Shown here: positions 32,440-44,206 of the stretch, one piece after another | Layout: each line of letters begins with the position of its first letter | Position numbering within the stretch: position 1 is the first letter of the stretch | Assembly: GCF_023347535.1 (NCBI RefSeq) | Contig: NZ_CP094473.1 | Span: 2,666,001 to 2,730,000, forward strand | DNA: 64,000 bases | From: Faecalibacterium sp. HTF-F | GTDB taxonomy: Bacteria > Bacillota > Clostridia > Oscillospirales > Ruminococcaceae | Direction of reading: 5' to 3' | Position numbers and translations under genes: made by a program | Notes under the pieces: model-generated | The model's database searches: none | Seen by the model: only the letters and a program-made list of their open reading frames with translations | Told to the model about the DNA's origin: nothing

Positions 32440-32517
32440 CTGCATGGGATACACGGCGATGACCCCGCAAGGGAGAGCCTGGAAACGCCGCCGAGAGGGG
32501 GCTGGAAAACCATGCAG
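32440..32517 (+). ncRNA. Candidate structured RNA upstream of the relaxase
   Basis: Closed by CTGCATGG (32440-32447) / CCATGCAG (32510-32517). Inside, GGCG (32455) pairs CGCC (32486), enclosing a CCC-GCAA-GGG tetraloop hairpin; GCC/GGC pairing follows. Two A-rich TGGAAA words sit at junctions. It lies 42 bases before mob, which has no clear Shine-Dalgarno site. I do not recognise it as a named class. Confidence 0.4.
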
Positions 32518-32558
32518 GGAGAACGGCTAAACGTTGATTCCTCAGTTACCAGAAAACA

Positions 32559-33806
32559 ATGTGGTCAAATCTGAAACTGACACGACACAACGGACGAGCT
32601 GGAGCACACGGCACTTACAACCCCAAGCACAATGACCGCAGTTTCAACCTTGCCAACAGTGAGCACATCGACCCGGAACGAGCCAAGGGCAACATCTACT
32701 GGGACTGCTTTCACGGTTTCCGTTCGGCTCTCGACCCACAAGACCCGGATAATCTGGCAGCGACCTTCTCAGATGTGGAACGGCAATTCTATGAGAGCCG
32801 CTATTCCAACTTTGTGGAAAGCCAGAACGAGCGCAACGCCAAAATCCGGCACACGGAGCGCAACCGCTCCATTCCCGACCTGTTGTCCAGCCGCAAGACC
32901 TGCCCGGAAGAAACTATCTATCAGCTGGGAACAATGGACGACCATGCCCCTGCAGAGGACTTGCTGAACATCGTCACCGAGTTCATTGAGGAGTTCAAGG
33001 CCAAGTTTGGCGAACACGTTCACGTGCTGGACTGGGCGCTGCATCTGGATGAAAGCACGCCCCACATCCACGAGCGCCATGTGTTCGACTGTGAGAACAA
33101 GTACGGCGAGGTTGCTCCCCAGCAGGAAAAGGCATTGGAAACACTGGGCTTCGAGCTGCCCGACCCGGATAAGCCCCTCAGCCGCCGCAACAACCGCAAA
33201 ATCACCTTCGATGCCGCCTGTCGAAAGATGCTGTTCGAGATTGCCAAGCGGCACGGGCTGGAATTGGAGGAAGAAGCGGAATACGGTAACCGCAAATATC
33301 TGGAAAAACAGGACTTCATCCTCGCCAAGCAGAAGGAGCAACTTGCCGCCCAGCAGAGCAAGCTGAACGAGTTGACCCTGAAAGTTTTGGATATGGAGAC
33401 CCTGCTGGAGAATGTTTCGACTGCAGCCTATGACAAGGCGGTGGAAATCGTGACAGACGTGGTACGCACCGAAACTCGGAAAGAGGATATGCGGATGATC
33501 GAGGACACAAAAAAGTGGGTGCTGTCCCCGGAACGCAAGGCTCCCAAAGCCACGAGGGAATATGCCGCCCACCGTTTGGACACCGTGCTGGACAAGTTCC
33601 TCAAGACCATGCAGACCACTGCTGCACGTCTGCAAGAGAAGCTGCTGAAGCCGGAAGTCCGACAGAAGGGTAAGGAGCAGGTCAAGGAGAAAGCACGGGA
33701 TTCCGTTCTGCACCTGTTGAGCCGTTTGCAGGCGGAACAGGCGCAACGGAAGCCGTCTGCGCCGCCTATTGCCGAGAAATCAGAAACACGAGGTGATGTT
33801 TATTGA
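32559..33806 (+). CDS. MobV/Pre-type relaxase
   Basis: 415 residues; ATG at 32559, weak ribosome site. The metal-binding motif III reads HLDESTPHIH (about 162-171), the HxDExxPHxH pattern of plasmid recombination/mobilization (Pre/Mob, MobV) relaxases. The N-terminal block RHNGRAGAHGTYNPKHNDRS carries the conserved HN region. From about residue 240 the protein is a long coiled coil rich in Lys/Glu/Gln. It should nick DNA at oriT and lead the strand into a recipient using a conjugation machine supplied in trans, as no type IV secretion genes are present. It overlaps the next gene. Confidence 0.85.
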   Translation: MWSNLKLTRHNGRAGAHGTYNPKHNDRSFNLANSEHIDPERAKGNIYWDCFHGFRSALDPQDPDNLAATFSDVERQFYESRYSNFVESQNERNAKIRHTERNRSIPDLLSSRKTCPEETIYQLGTMDDHAPAEDLLNIVTEFIEEFKAKFGEHVHVLDWALHLDESTPHIHERHVFDCENKYGEVAPQQEKALETLGFELPDPDKPLSRRNNRKITFDAACRKMLFEIAKRHGLELEEEAEYGNRKYLEKQDFILAKQKEQLAAQQSKLNELTLKVLDMETLLENVSTAAYDKAVEIVTDVVRTETRKEDMRMIEDTKKWVLSPERKAPKATREYAAHRLDTVLDKFLKTMQTTAARLQEKLLKPEVRQKGKEQVKEKARDSVLHLLSRLQAEQAQRKPSAPPIAEKSETRGDVY

Positions 33807-35152
33807 GCAAAGAAGTCAACGAAGAACGCACTCCCCGAACCGTTGAAGATGTGAAAGAGATGCTGACCAAGCACTCCAATGGAGAGATCCAGCGGACGAT
33901 CCAAAACTGCATCACGATTCTGCAGAACGACCATGTGCTTGCCGATGCCATCCGGCTGAACCTGTTGAGCGAGCGCATCGACATTGTAAAGCCCGTGGGC
34001 TGGCCGAGATCTGGCAAGACGCTGAACGACACCGATATGAAGTATATCCTGCGGCGAATGGAGAAGTACGGCATCTCCAGCGAAAAGAAAATCGAATCCG
34101 CCATCCACATCGTAGCCAACGAGAACCGCTACCATCCCATCCGGGACTACCTGAACGGCCTGCAATGGGATGGGACTGAACGGATAGCCCACGTCCTGCA
34201 CCACTTTCTCGGTGCTGCGGAGGACGAGTACACTTGCGAAGCCATGAAGATCTTCCTGCTGGGAGCCATCAAGCGCGTGTTCCAGCCGGGATGTAAATTT
34301 GAAACCATGCTCTGTCTGGTGGGCGGGCAAGGTGCGGGAAAGTCCACCTTTTTTCGGCTGCTGGCAGTCAAGGACGAGTGGTTCTCAGATGACCTGCGTC
34401 GGCTGGACGACGACAACGTGTACCGCAAGTTGCAAGGTCACTGGATCATTGAAATGTCGGAGATGATTGCCACCGCCAATGCCAAAAGCATCGAGGAAAT
34501 CAAGAGTTTTCTCAGCAAACAGAAGGAAACCTATAAAGTCCCCTACGAAACCCATCCTGCCGACCGTCTGCGCCAGTGCGTCTTTGCTGGCACGACCAAT
34601 CGACAGGATTTTTTGCCCCGTGACCGCACAGGCAACCGCCGCTTCATCCCTGTCCCGGTGGACGCGGAACTGGCCGAAGTCCACATTCTGGACAATGAAG
34701 CTGAATCCCGTGCCTATATCGACCAGCTTTGGGCAGAAGCCATGACCATCTACAACAGCGGCAACTACAAGCTGGCGTTCAGTCCCGCCATGCAGGAAAC
34801 GCTGCAATCCCATCAGCAGGACTTCATGCAGGAGGATGCACAGGCGGGCATGATTTACGCCTTTCTGGAGGACTACACGGGTGACCGGGTGTGTTCCAAG
34901 CAGCTCTATGCGGAGGCACTGGGCAACACAAACATCCCGGCAGAGTGGGAGACCCGCGCTATCTGTGAGATCATGAACACGGGAATTTCGCGCGGCGATA
35001 TACAAGGCTGGCAGGCGCACAAGACTGCCAAGCGTTACCCGGAGTATGGCGTTCAGAAAGGCTGGGAGCGCGTAACCAGCCCCGAAACCGGGGCTGAAAA
35101 TTTCTCCGAAATAACGGATGCGGAAGCCAAGCAGCTGGGCTTTCCCTTCTGA
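33803..35152 (+). CDS. VapE-family (DUF/PF05272) primase-helicase of a mobile element
   Basis: 449 residues; TTG at 33803 with GAGGTGA seven bases upstream, overlapping the mob stop. Walker A is GGQGAGKST (about 174-182), followed by the family blocks RRLDDDNVYRKLQGHWIIEMSE, KSFLSKQKETYKVPYE and GTTNRQDFLPRDRTGNRRF. This is a superfamily 3-like ATPase of the virulence-associated E family, used as replicative primase/helicase by satellites and integrative elements. The N-terminal 110 residues hold a small helical domain rather than a full primase. An iteron-bearing region lies directly after the stop, suggesting it initiates replication there. Confidence 0.88.
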   Translation: MSKEVNEERTPRTVEDVKEMLTKHSNGEIQRTIQNCITILQNDHVLADAIRLNLLSERIDIVKPVGWPRSGKTLNDTDMKYILRRMEKYGISSEKKIESAIHIVANENRYHPIRDYLNGLQWDGTERIAHVLHHFLGAAEDEYTCEAMKIFLLGAIKRVFQPGCKFETMLCLVGGQGAGKSTFFRLLAVKDEWFSDDLRRLDDDNVYRKLQGHWIIEMSEMIATANAKSIEEIKSFLSKQKETYKVPYETHPADRLRQCVFAGTTNRQDFLPRDRTGNRRFIPVPVDAELAEVHILDNEAESRAYIDQLWAEAMTIYNSGNYKLAFSPAMQETLQSHQQDFMQEDAQAGMIYAFLEDYTGDRVCSKQLYAEALGNTNIPAEWETRAICEIMNTGISRGDIQGWQAHKTAKRYPEYGVQKGWERVTSPETGAENFSEITDAEAKQLGFPF

Positions 35153-35160
35153 TGAACAGT

Positions 35161-35343
35161 GGTCACACGTCTGGTTACAGGTTCGGTTACGTTCTAGTTA
35201 CGGCGAAAAAGCCGCACGACTGCTGCTTTTTCCGTTTTCTGTAACCATGTAACCTTAAAAAGGTAAGAAAAAGTATAAAGCCTACCGAATGCCCTGTGTG
35301 CAAAAAAGATAATTTTCCTGCCCGGTTACAGGCGTTCGGTTAC
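35161..35343 (+). other. Candidate replication origin with GGTTAC iterons
   Basis: GGTCAC (35161), GGTTAC (35173), GGTTAC (35185) and AGTTAC (35196) recur at 11-12-base spacing. Inverted GTAACC follows at 35241 and 35249, and GGTTAC again at 35324 and 35338. An A/T-rich stretch (35255-35320) lies between. Iterons flanking an AT-rich core next to a primase/helicase gene is the layout of satellite-island origins. Confidence 0.55.
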
Positions 35344-35363
35344 AAGGAAACGGAGGTCTGCCT

Positions 35364-35678
35364 ATGAATATGAATCGTCCTGACATGACCGAAGATGTGA
35401 AATCTAAAGATTATACGAATAAGTCCTTGCAAAAGGACTCGAACCCGGTTACAATGAAAGCGTCCAAATCCCCTGCCACAGAATCTTCTGACCAGACCAA
35501 AGCAGCCAAGCACGAACCGCTTGTTTACCGGGTGGAGGAAATCGCCCAACTTTTGGCGATTTCTCCCCGTGCGGCGTACAACCTGTGCAACACCACGAAG
35601 GATTTCCGGGTACTACGCATCGGCACCAGCATCCGGGTGAACAAGCAGAGCTTCGACAACTGGTTTGCAGCGGTCTGA
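35364..35678 (+). CDS. Excisionase-like helix-turn-helix protein
   Basis: 104 residues; ATG at 35364 behind ACGGAGG. The first 50 residues are polar and probably disordered. The rest is a MerR/AlpA-type winged helix: YRVEEIAQLLAISPRAAYNL then RVLRIGTSIRVNKQSFDNWF. Such small proteins upstream of tyrosine integrases act as excisionases and sometimes as regulators. It lies 12 bases before the integrase gene, almost certainly co-transcribed. Confidence 0.82.
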   Translation: MNMNRPDMTEDVKSKDYTNKSLQKDSNPVTMKASKSPATESSDQTKAAKHEPLVYRVEEIAQLLAISPRAAYNLCNTTKDFRVLRIGTSIRVNKQSFDNWFAAV

Positions 35679-35690
35679 GGGAGGTAATCT

Positions 35691-37088
35691 ATGGCATCTA
35701 TTATGAAGCGCGGAGATTCCTACTCCGTCCGTTACAAGTACAAAGACCATTCCGGCAAACCCTGCGAGGGATGGGAAAGTTTCAAGACTAGGAAGGAGGC
35801 GCAGGAGCGAAAGATCACGGTCGAAAAGGAATTGCTGGACGGCACATTCCTCGTCCCCGATACCATGACGGTAGAGGAAATGCTGTACAAGTGGATCCCG
35901 ATCCAGTCCACCAAACACAAATGGTCTCCCAAGACCTACACGCAGTCGGTAGCGATGGTGCAGAACCTTATCGTGCCCTATATCGGCAATCGCAAGGTGC
36001 AGGAGCTGCGAACCTACGACATTGAGAAGTTCTATGCAACCCTTGCCAAGACCCCCTGCGGGCAGTATGTGCACGGCGTAAAGCAGAAGCTTTCCGAGAA
36101 GCAGAAAAAGCGGCTGCTGTCCAGCACCTCCATCCACGAAGTCCACACGCTGCTCAAGACCGCATTTTCCTATGCGGTGGAATGGGACTTGATCCACAAG
36201 ATTCCCCTGCCCCGTGATGCCCCCAAGGTCAACATCGAAGAACGCACCATCTGGGACGAGAAAACCATGCTGGCAGCCTTGCAGACCATCGAGAACCCTG
36301 CCCTGCATCTGGCGGTGCACATGAGCATGATTCTTTCGCTCCGTGAGGGCGAAATTCTCGGCTTACAGCCGAGTGATTTGGATTTTGATGCCGCCGATGG
36401 TCGTGGTACCATCTCGGTCAGCAAAACCATGCAGCGAGCCAACAAGGACGCTCTGGAAAAGCTCGACCCCAATCAGGTGTATCACACCTTCCCGGACAGG
36501 CGTGAGGGAAGCAAATCCTCTCTCATCCTGAAAAAGCCTACGACCAAGAAGTCCAACCGTGTCCTGTATATGACAAAGCCCTTAAAGGAAGAACTGCTGG
36601 CATGGCTGGAAAAGCTGAAGCAGGACGAGAAGAACGCCTCGGAGAAGTACAGCAACTGCGGGCAACTGTTCCGGCTGCCGGACGGCTTGCCCATTGCACC
36701 GGAGCTGCTGACGAAATGGTACCGTCTGTGGAGAGCCGAGCACCCGGAGTTTGAGCAGATCGTGTTCCACGGTCTGCGGCACTCCAGTGCCACCTACCAG
36801 CTCTTGCAGTCGGATGGTGATTTTAAGTCGGTGCAAGGCAATACAGGTCATGCCACCGCATCTGTCCTGATGGACACCTACGCCCACACGCAGGACAAGC
36901 CCCGGCTGGAACTGACCGAGAAGATCGAAGCCAACTTCTATTCCCAAGACCTGGCCCCGGCAGCATCCCAGCCCCGGCAAAACGAAAAGCCGGCGGCAAC
37001 AAAAATCTCCGGCAGGGAGATCCTTGAAGCCATCCGGCTGATGGATGCAGACGAACGCAGAGAATTGACGAGAGCCTTGTTCGCCTAA
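35691..37088 (+). CDS. int: Tyrosine site-specific integrase of the tRNA-Lys element
   Basis: 465 residues; ATG at 35691 behind GAGGGAGG. N-terminal AP2-like arm-binding region (SYSVRYKYKDHSGKPCEGWESF), a SAM-like core-binding domain (about 65-165), then the catalytic domain: Arg in LREGEILGL (about 217), HGLRHSSATYQL with the second Arg (about 360-371), GHATA and the nucleophile in DTYAH (about 395). All catalytic residues are present. It ends 119 bases from the att repeat in tRNA-Lys. The remnant at 23734-24100 is a close relative. Confidence 0.95.
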   Translation: MASIMKRGDSYSVRYKYKDHSGKPCEGWESFKTRKEAQERKITVEKELLDGTFLVPDTMTVEEMLYKWIPIQSTKHKWSPKTYTQSVAMVQNLIVPYIGNRKVQELRTYDIEKFYATLAKTPCGQYVHGVKQKLSEKQKKRLLSSTSIHEVHTLLKTAFSYAVEWDLIHKIPLPRDAPKVNIEERTIWDEKTMLAALQTIENPALHLAVHMSMILSLREGEILGLQPSDLDFDAADGRGTISVSKTMQRANKDALEKLDPNQVYHTFPDRREGSKSSLILKKPTTKKSNRVLYMTKPLKEELLAWLEKLKQDEKNASEKYSNCGQLFRLPDGLPIAPELLTKWYRLWRAEHPEFEQIVFHGLRHSSATYQLLQSDGDFKSVQGNTGHATASVLMDTYAHTQDKPRLELTEKIEANFYSQDLAPAASQPRQNEKPAATKISGREILEAIRLMDADERRELTRALFA

Positions 37089-37207
37089 AATTTCTTCTTT
37101 TTATGCAAAGGAAAGCAGGCTGTGCAAACCTTGCGCAGAAAAGCCCCTGATTCAGGCAAATGTGCAAACGGTGTGCAGAAAGTGTGCAGCCGCTTTCTTA
37201 CATAAAG

Positions 37208-37289
37208 AAAGAACGCCAAATCTTACGATTTGACGTTCAATATCTGGTGCACCTCCAGGGACTCGAACCCTGGGCCCACTGATTAAGAG
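37208..37289 (+). repeat. Right attachment site within tRNA-Lys
   Basis: 82 bases identical to 24226-24307. It contains the tRNA 3' half (37245-37289) and the tRNA terminator hairpin (GAACGCCAAATC / GATTTGACGTTC). The upstream stretch 37110-37200 carries TGTGCA repeats, likely integrase arm sites. Confidence 0.9.
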
Positions 37290-37320
37290 TCAGTTGCTCT
37301 ACCAACTGAGCTAGAGGTGC
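37245..37320 (-). tRNA. tRNA-Lys (CTT), integration target
   Basis: Minus strand: acceptor GCACCTC/GAGGTGC, D-arm AGCTCAGTTGGTAGAGC, anticodon loop CTCTTAA giving CTT, T-arm with GGTTCGAGTCC, encoded CCA. Its 3' half comes from the integrated element, which restores an intact gene. Last gene of the rRNA operon. Confidence 0.95.
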
Positions 37321-37360
37321 ATATTATCAGAATGCGGTTTCTTCATTCTGATAACTCAAG

Positions 37361-37476
<116 letters not shown>

Positions 37477-37601
37477 GATCTGACTGGTTCAGTATACCAT
37501 AACTGGTCTACTTTGTCCAGTGTTTCTTAGAAGGACGTGCCTTCAAAACTGAATAATCACTGCTTACATTTTTTCGTTGACTCTCAGAGTCTCAAGCGAA
37601 T

Positions 37602-42226
<4,625 letters not shown>

Positions 42227-42598
42227 ATGATATTTATCACTTAAAAGTGTTAAATCTTGTTCGCTCAGCACGCAATCGCTTGCGTCCTGTGTGAATTACT
42301 TTTGGAATTGTTTTAAGTGTTTTTCCAAACACATAAAGGTTCCTTACAAGTTTTTCGATATTGTTCAATTTTCAAGGTCCTGTGCGCCTCAGCCTTGCGG
42401 CTGACGACCTGCTTATTGTACCACCGAAGTGGTTTTTTGTCAAGCCTTATTTTTTAGAAGCTTTTGAACTTTCTGAACTTGGAGCGCTTCAAACATCTCA
42501 GTGTCAGCTGGTATTTTCTGCGTCTATTGGTTCTTTTCAAGGGCTTCCTGCTAAGGCTTCGGAAGTCATTCTTTTGCCTCAGCGCTTGGCGCTCAAGT
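42227..42598 (-). other. rRNA operon leader
   Basis: About 370 AT-rich bases between the rRNA promoter and 16S. It contains stretches that resemble the spacer after 16S and likely form the processing stem. No gene. Confidence 0.6.
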
Positions 42599-42627
42599 AT
42601 AATACCACACCCCCGCCTCCTTGTCAA
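42599..42627 (-). promoter_or_regulatory. rRNA operon promoter
   Basis: Minus strand TTGACA (42622-42627), 17-base spacer, TATTAT (42599-42604). Confidence 0.7.
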
Positions 42628-42725
42628 CACTTTTTTACAGATTTTTTCCAATTTCTTCGCGATTTCTTTTGGAGGGGAGAAAGTCCCTCAATCGGAACGC
42701 CCCTCTCTGTCACCGCTGCACACAC

Positions 42726-42754
42726 TTGCGTATCGGCGGCGGGTGCGCTATTAT
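42726..42754 (+). promoter_or_regulatory. Promoter of the CoaX-like gene
   Basis: TTGCGT (42726-42731), 17-base spacer, TATTAT (42749-42754). Confidence 0.5.
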
Positions 42755-42798
42755 ATATTATAATACATTATATTGTGCCGTGGAGGAGGGCTTTGTTT

Positions 42799-43575
42799 AT
42801 GATACTCACCGTTAACATCGGCAACACCCATATCACTGTGGGCGGCTACGAACAGGACACGCTCCGGTTCTGTGGGCGGCTGCATTCTGATATGGATGCA
42901 ACGGTGGATGAATACGCCATTCGTCTGGTGAATCTTCTCTCACTGCATGGTGCCGCCCCCGACCAGATCGAAGGCGGCATTCTGGGCAGCGTTGTCCCGG
43001 TGCTGAGCGGACGGGTGCTTTCGGCGCTGCACATCCTGTGCAAAGCCCGCATCCTGACGGTAGGGCCGGGCCTGAAAAGCGGCATCAAACTGCGGCTGGA
43101 CAATCCCGCCCAGCTGGGTGCCGAACTTTTGTGCGGTGCCGTCGCCGCGCTGTCAGAGTGTTCCGGGCCGCTGGTAGTGATCTCTGCCGATACCGCCATT
43201 TCCATGATGGCTGTCAATGCAAAGCAGGAACTTGTGGGCGGGGTGATCCTGCCCGGGCCGCAGCTTTCGCTGAGCGCACTGGTAAAAAACACCGCTCAGC
43301 TGCCGCAGATCGACCTTGCCGCAAAGGCCCCTGCGTCCATTCTGGGCAAGAGCACCTCTTCCTGCCTGCAGAACGGCTTTGTACTGGGCACCGCCAGCCT
43401 TCTGGACGGTCTGGCTGAGCGTTTCTGTGCTGAGCTTGGCCCGCACACCGCCTTCTACGCCACCGGCAGCCTGCCCGCCGCCATCCGGGAAGCCTGCCGA
43501 ACCCCCATTCTATACCGGGAGACCCTTATCACAGACGGGCTGTACCGCATCTGGATGAAAAACAAAAAGGGATAG
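42799..43575 (+). CDS. coaX: Type III pantothenate kinase (CoaX) homologue with degenerate motifs
   Basis: 258 residues; ATG at 42799 behind GGAGGAGGG. The ASKHA-fold CoaX family is clear from EYAIRLVNLL, SVVPVLSGRVLSAL, VGPGLKSGIKL, GGVILPG, TAQLPQIDL, GKST and ITDGLYRIW. Three catalytic motifs differ from the family: DxGNT reads NIGNT at the start, GADR reads GAEL (about 114), and DFGTATT reads SADTAIS (about 135). The lost aspartates bind the substrate and nucleotide-metal, so kinase activity is doubtful. It could be a repurposed paralogue or a divergent active form. Diverges from the rRNA promoter; no other coenzyme A gene is adjacent. Confidence 0.78.
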   Translation: MILTVNIGNTHITVGGYEQDTLRFCGRLHSDMDATVDEYAIRLVNLLSLHGAAPDQIEGGILGSVVPVLSGRVLSALHILCKARILTVGPGLKSGIKLRLDNPAQLGAELLCGAVAALSECSGPLVVISADTAISMMAVNAKQELVGGVILPGPQLSLSALVKNTAQLPQIDLAAKAPASILGKSTSSCLQNGFVLGTASLLDGLAERFCAELGPHTAFYATGSLPAAIREACRTPILYRETLITDGLYRIWMKNKKG

Positions 43576-43594
43576 CTTCATTTCGCCCGGATGA

Positions 43595-43930
43595 ACGGCA
43601 GGCCTCTTGTTAGACATTCCTACGCGCTGGGCTGATTGCTTGCCCTGCTGCGCAGGGCCTGACGGGTTGCGTTTGCTGATTTTTCTGCAGTCCCTTGGCA
43701 GGGCTTTGAAAAATCAGAACGCGGCCCCAACAACTCCTCCCTGTTTCAGCCGCTGGCTGCGGTCGTCGTCGTTGCTGTTCGAATCCTCTCCGGTCGCACT
43801 GTAAATCGCAGCCTGTTGTTAGACATTCCTACAGGTTGGGAACCGCGGGCTATGCAAAGCCGCACTGTGGCTTTGCTTGCGGCGCTGTGCGCCGCCGCCC
43901 TGTTCGAATCCTCTCCGGTTGCACAAAAAG
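43595..43930 (+). repeat. Tandem repeat pair with tRNA T-arm-like ends
   Basis: TGTTAGACATTCCTAC opens two units (about 43606 and 43818), and each ends with GTTCGAATCCTCTCCGGT (about 43778 and 43903). That end resembles the T-arm/3' acceptor of a tRNA, but no full cloverleaf can be drawn. The interiors differ and are palindrome-rich. The block occupies most of the 389 bases between coaX and tRNA-Arg. Confidence 0.5.
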
Positions 43931-43963
43931 AATCCCCGGCACACGAAAGTGTGTCGGGGATTC
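43926..43963 (-). terminator. Terminator after tRNA-Arg
   Basis: AGAATCCCCG(A/G)CACAC / GTGTG(C)CGGGGATTCT stem then TTTTTG on the minus strand. Confidence 0.85.
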
Positions 43964-43964
43964 T

Positions 43965-44041
43965 TGGTGCGACCGGGAGGATTCGAACCTCTGGCCTTCC
44001 GGGTCGGAGCCGAACGCTCTATCCAGCTGAGCTACGATCGC
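43965..44041 (-). tRNA. tRNA-Arg (CCG)
   Basis: Minus strand: acceptor GCGATCG... pairing CGGTCGC, D-arm AGCTCAGCTGGATAGAGC, anticodon loop CTCCGAC giving CCG, T-arm GGTTCGAATCC, encoded CCA. Confidence 0.93.
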
Positions 44042-44066
44042 ATACATTGACCTGTCGGTGTAATGT

Positions 44067-44094
44067 AGTATAGCACAGCCGCACAAAAAAATCA
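44067..44094 (-). promoter_or_regulatory. Promoter of tRNA-Arg
   Basis: Minus strand TTGATT (44089-44094), 16-base spacer, TATACT (44067-44072) preceded by TGC (extended -10). Confidence 0.6.
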
Positions 44095-44206
44095 AACCTG
44101 AAATGTCGAAGCCATCTTGCAAAAGATGCACCGGTCCATATAATAGAGATGTGCCCCGGTGTGCGCGGGCACGGTTTTGTTTGGAACAAAGGATAAGAAA
44201 GAGAGT

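Noticed and set aside
35161..35343. CRISPR array
   Set aside because: The repeats are six bases with 11-14-base spacing and both orientations; no repeat-spacer structure and no cas genes occur anywhere in the window.
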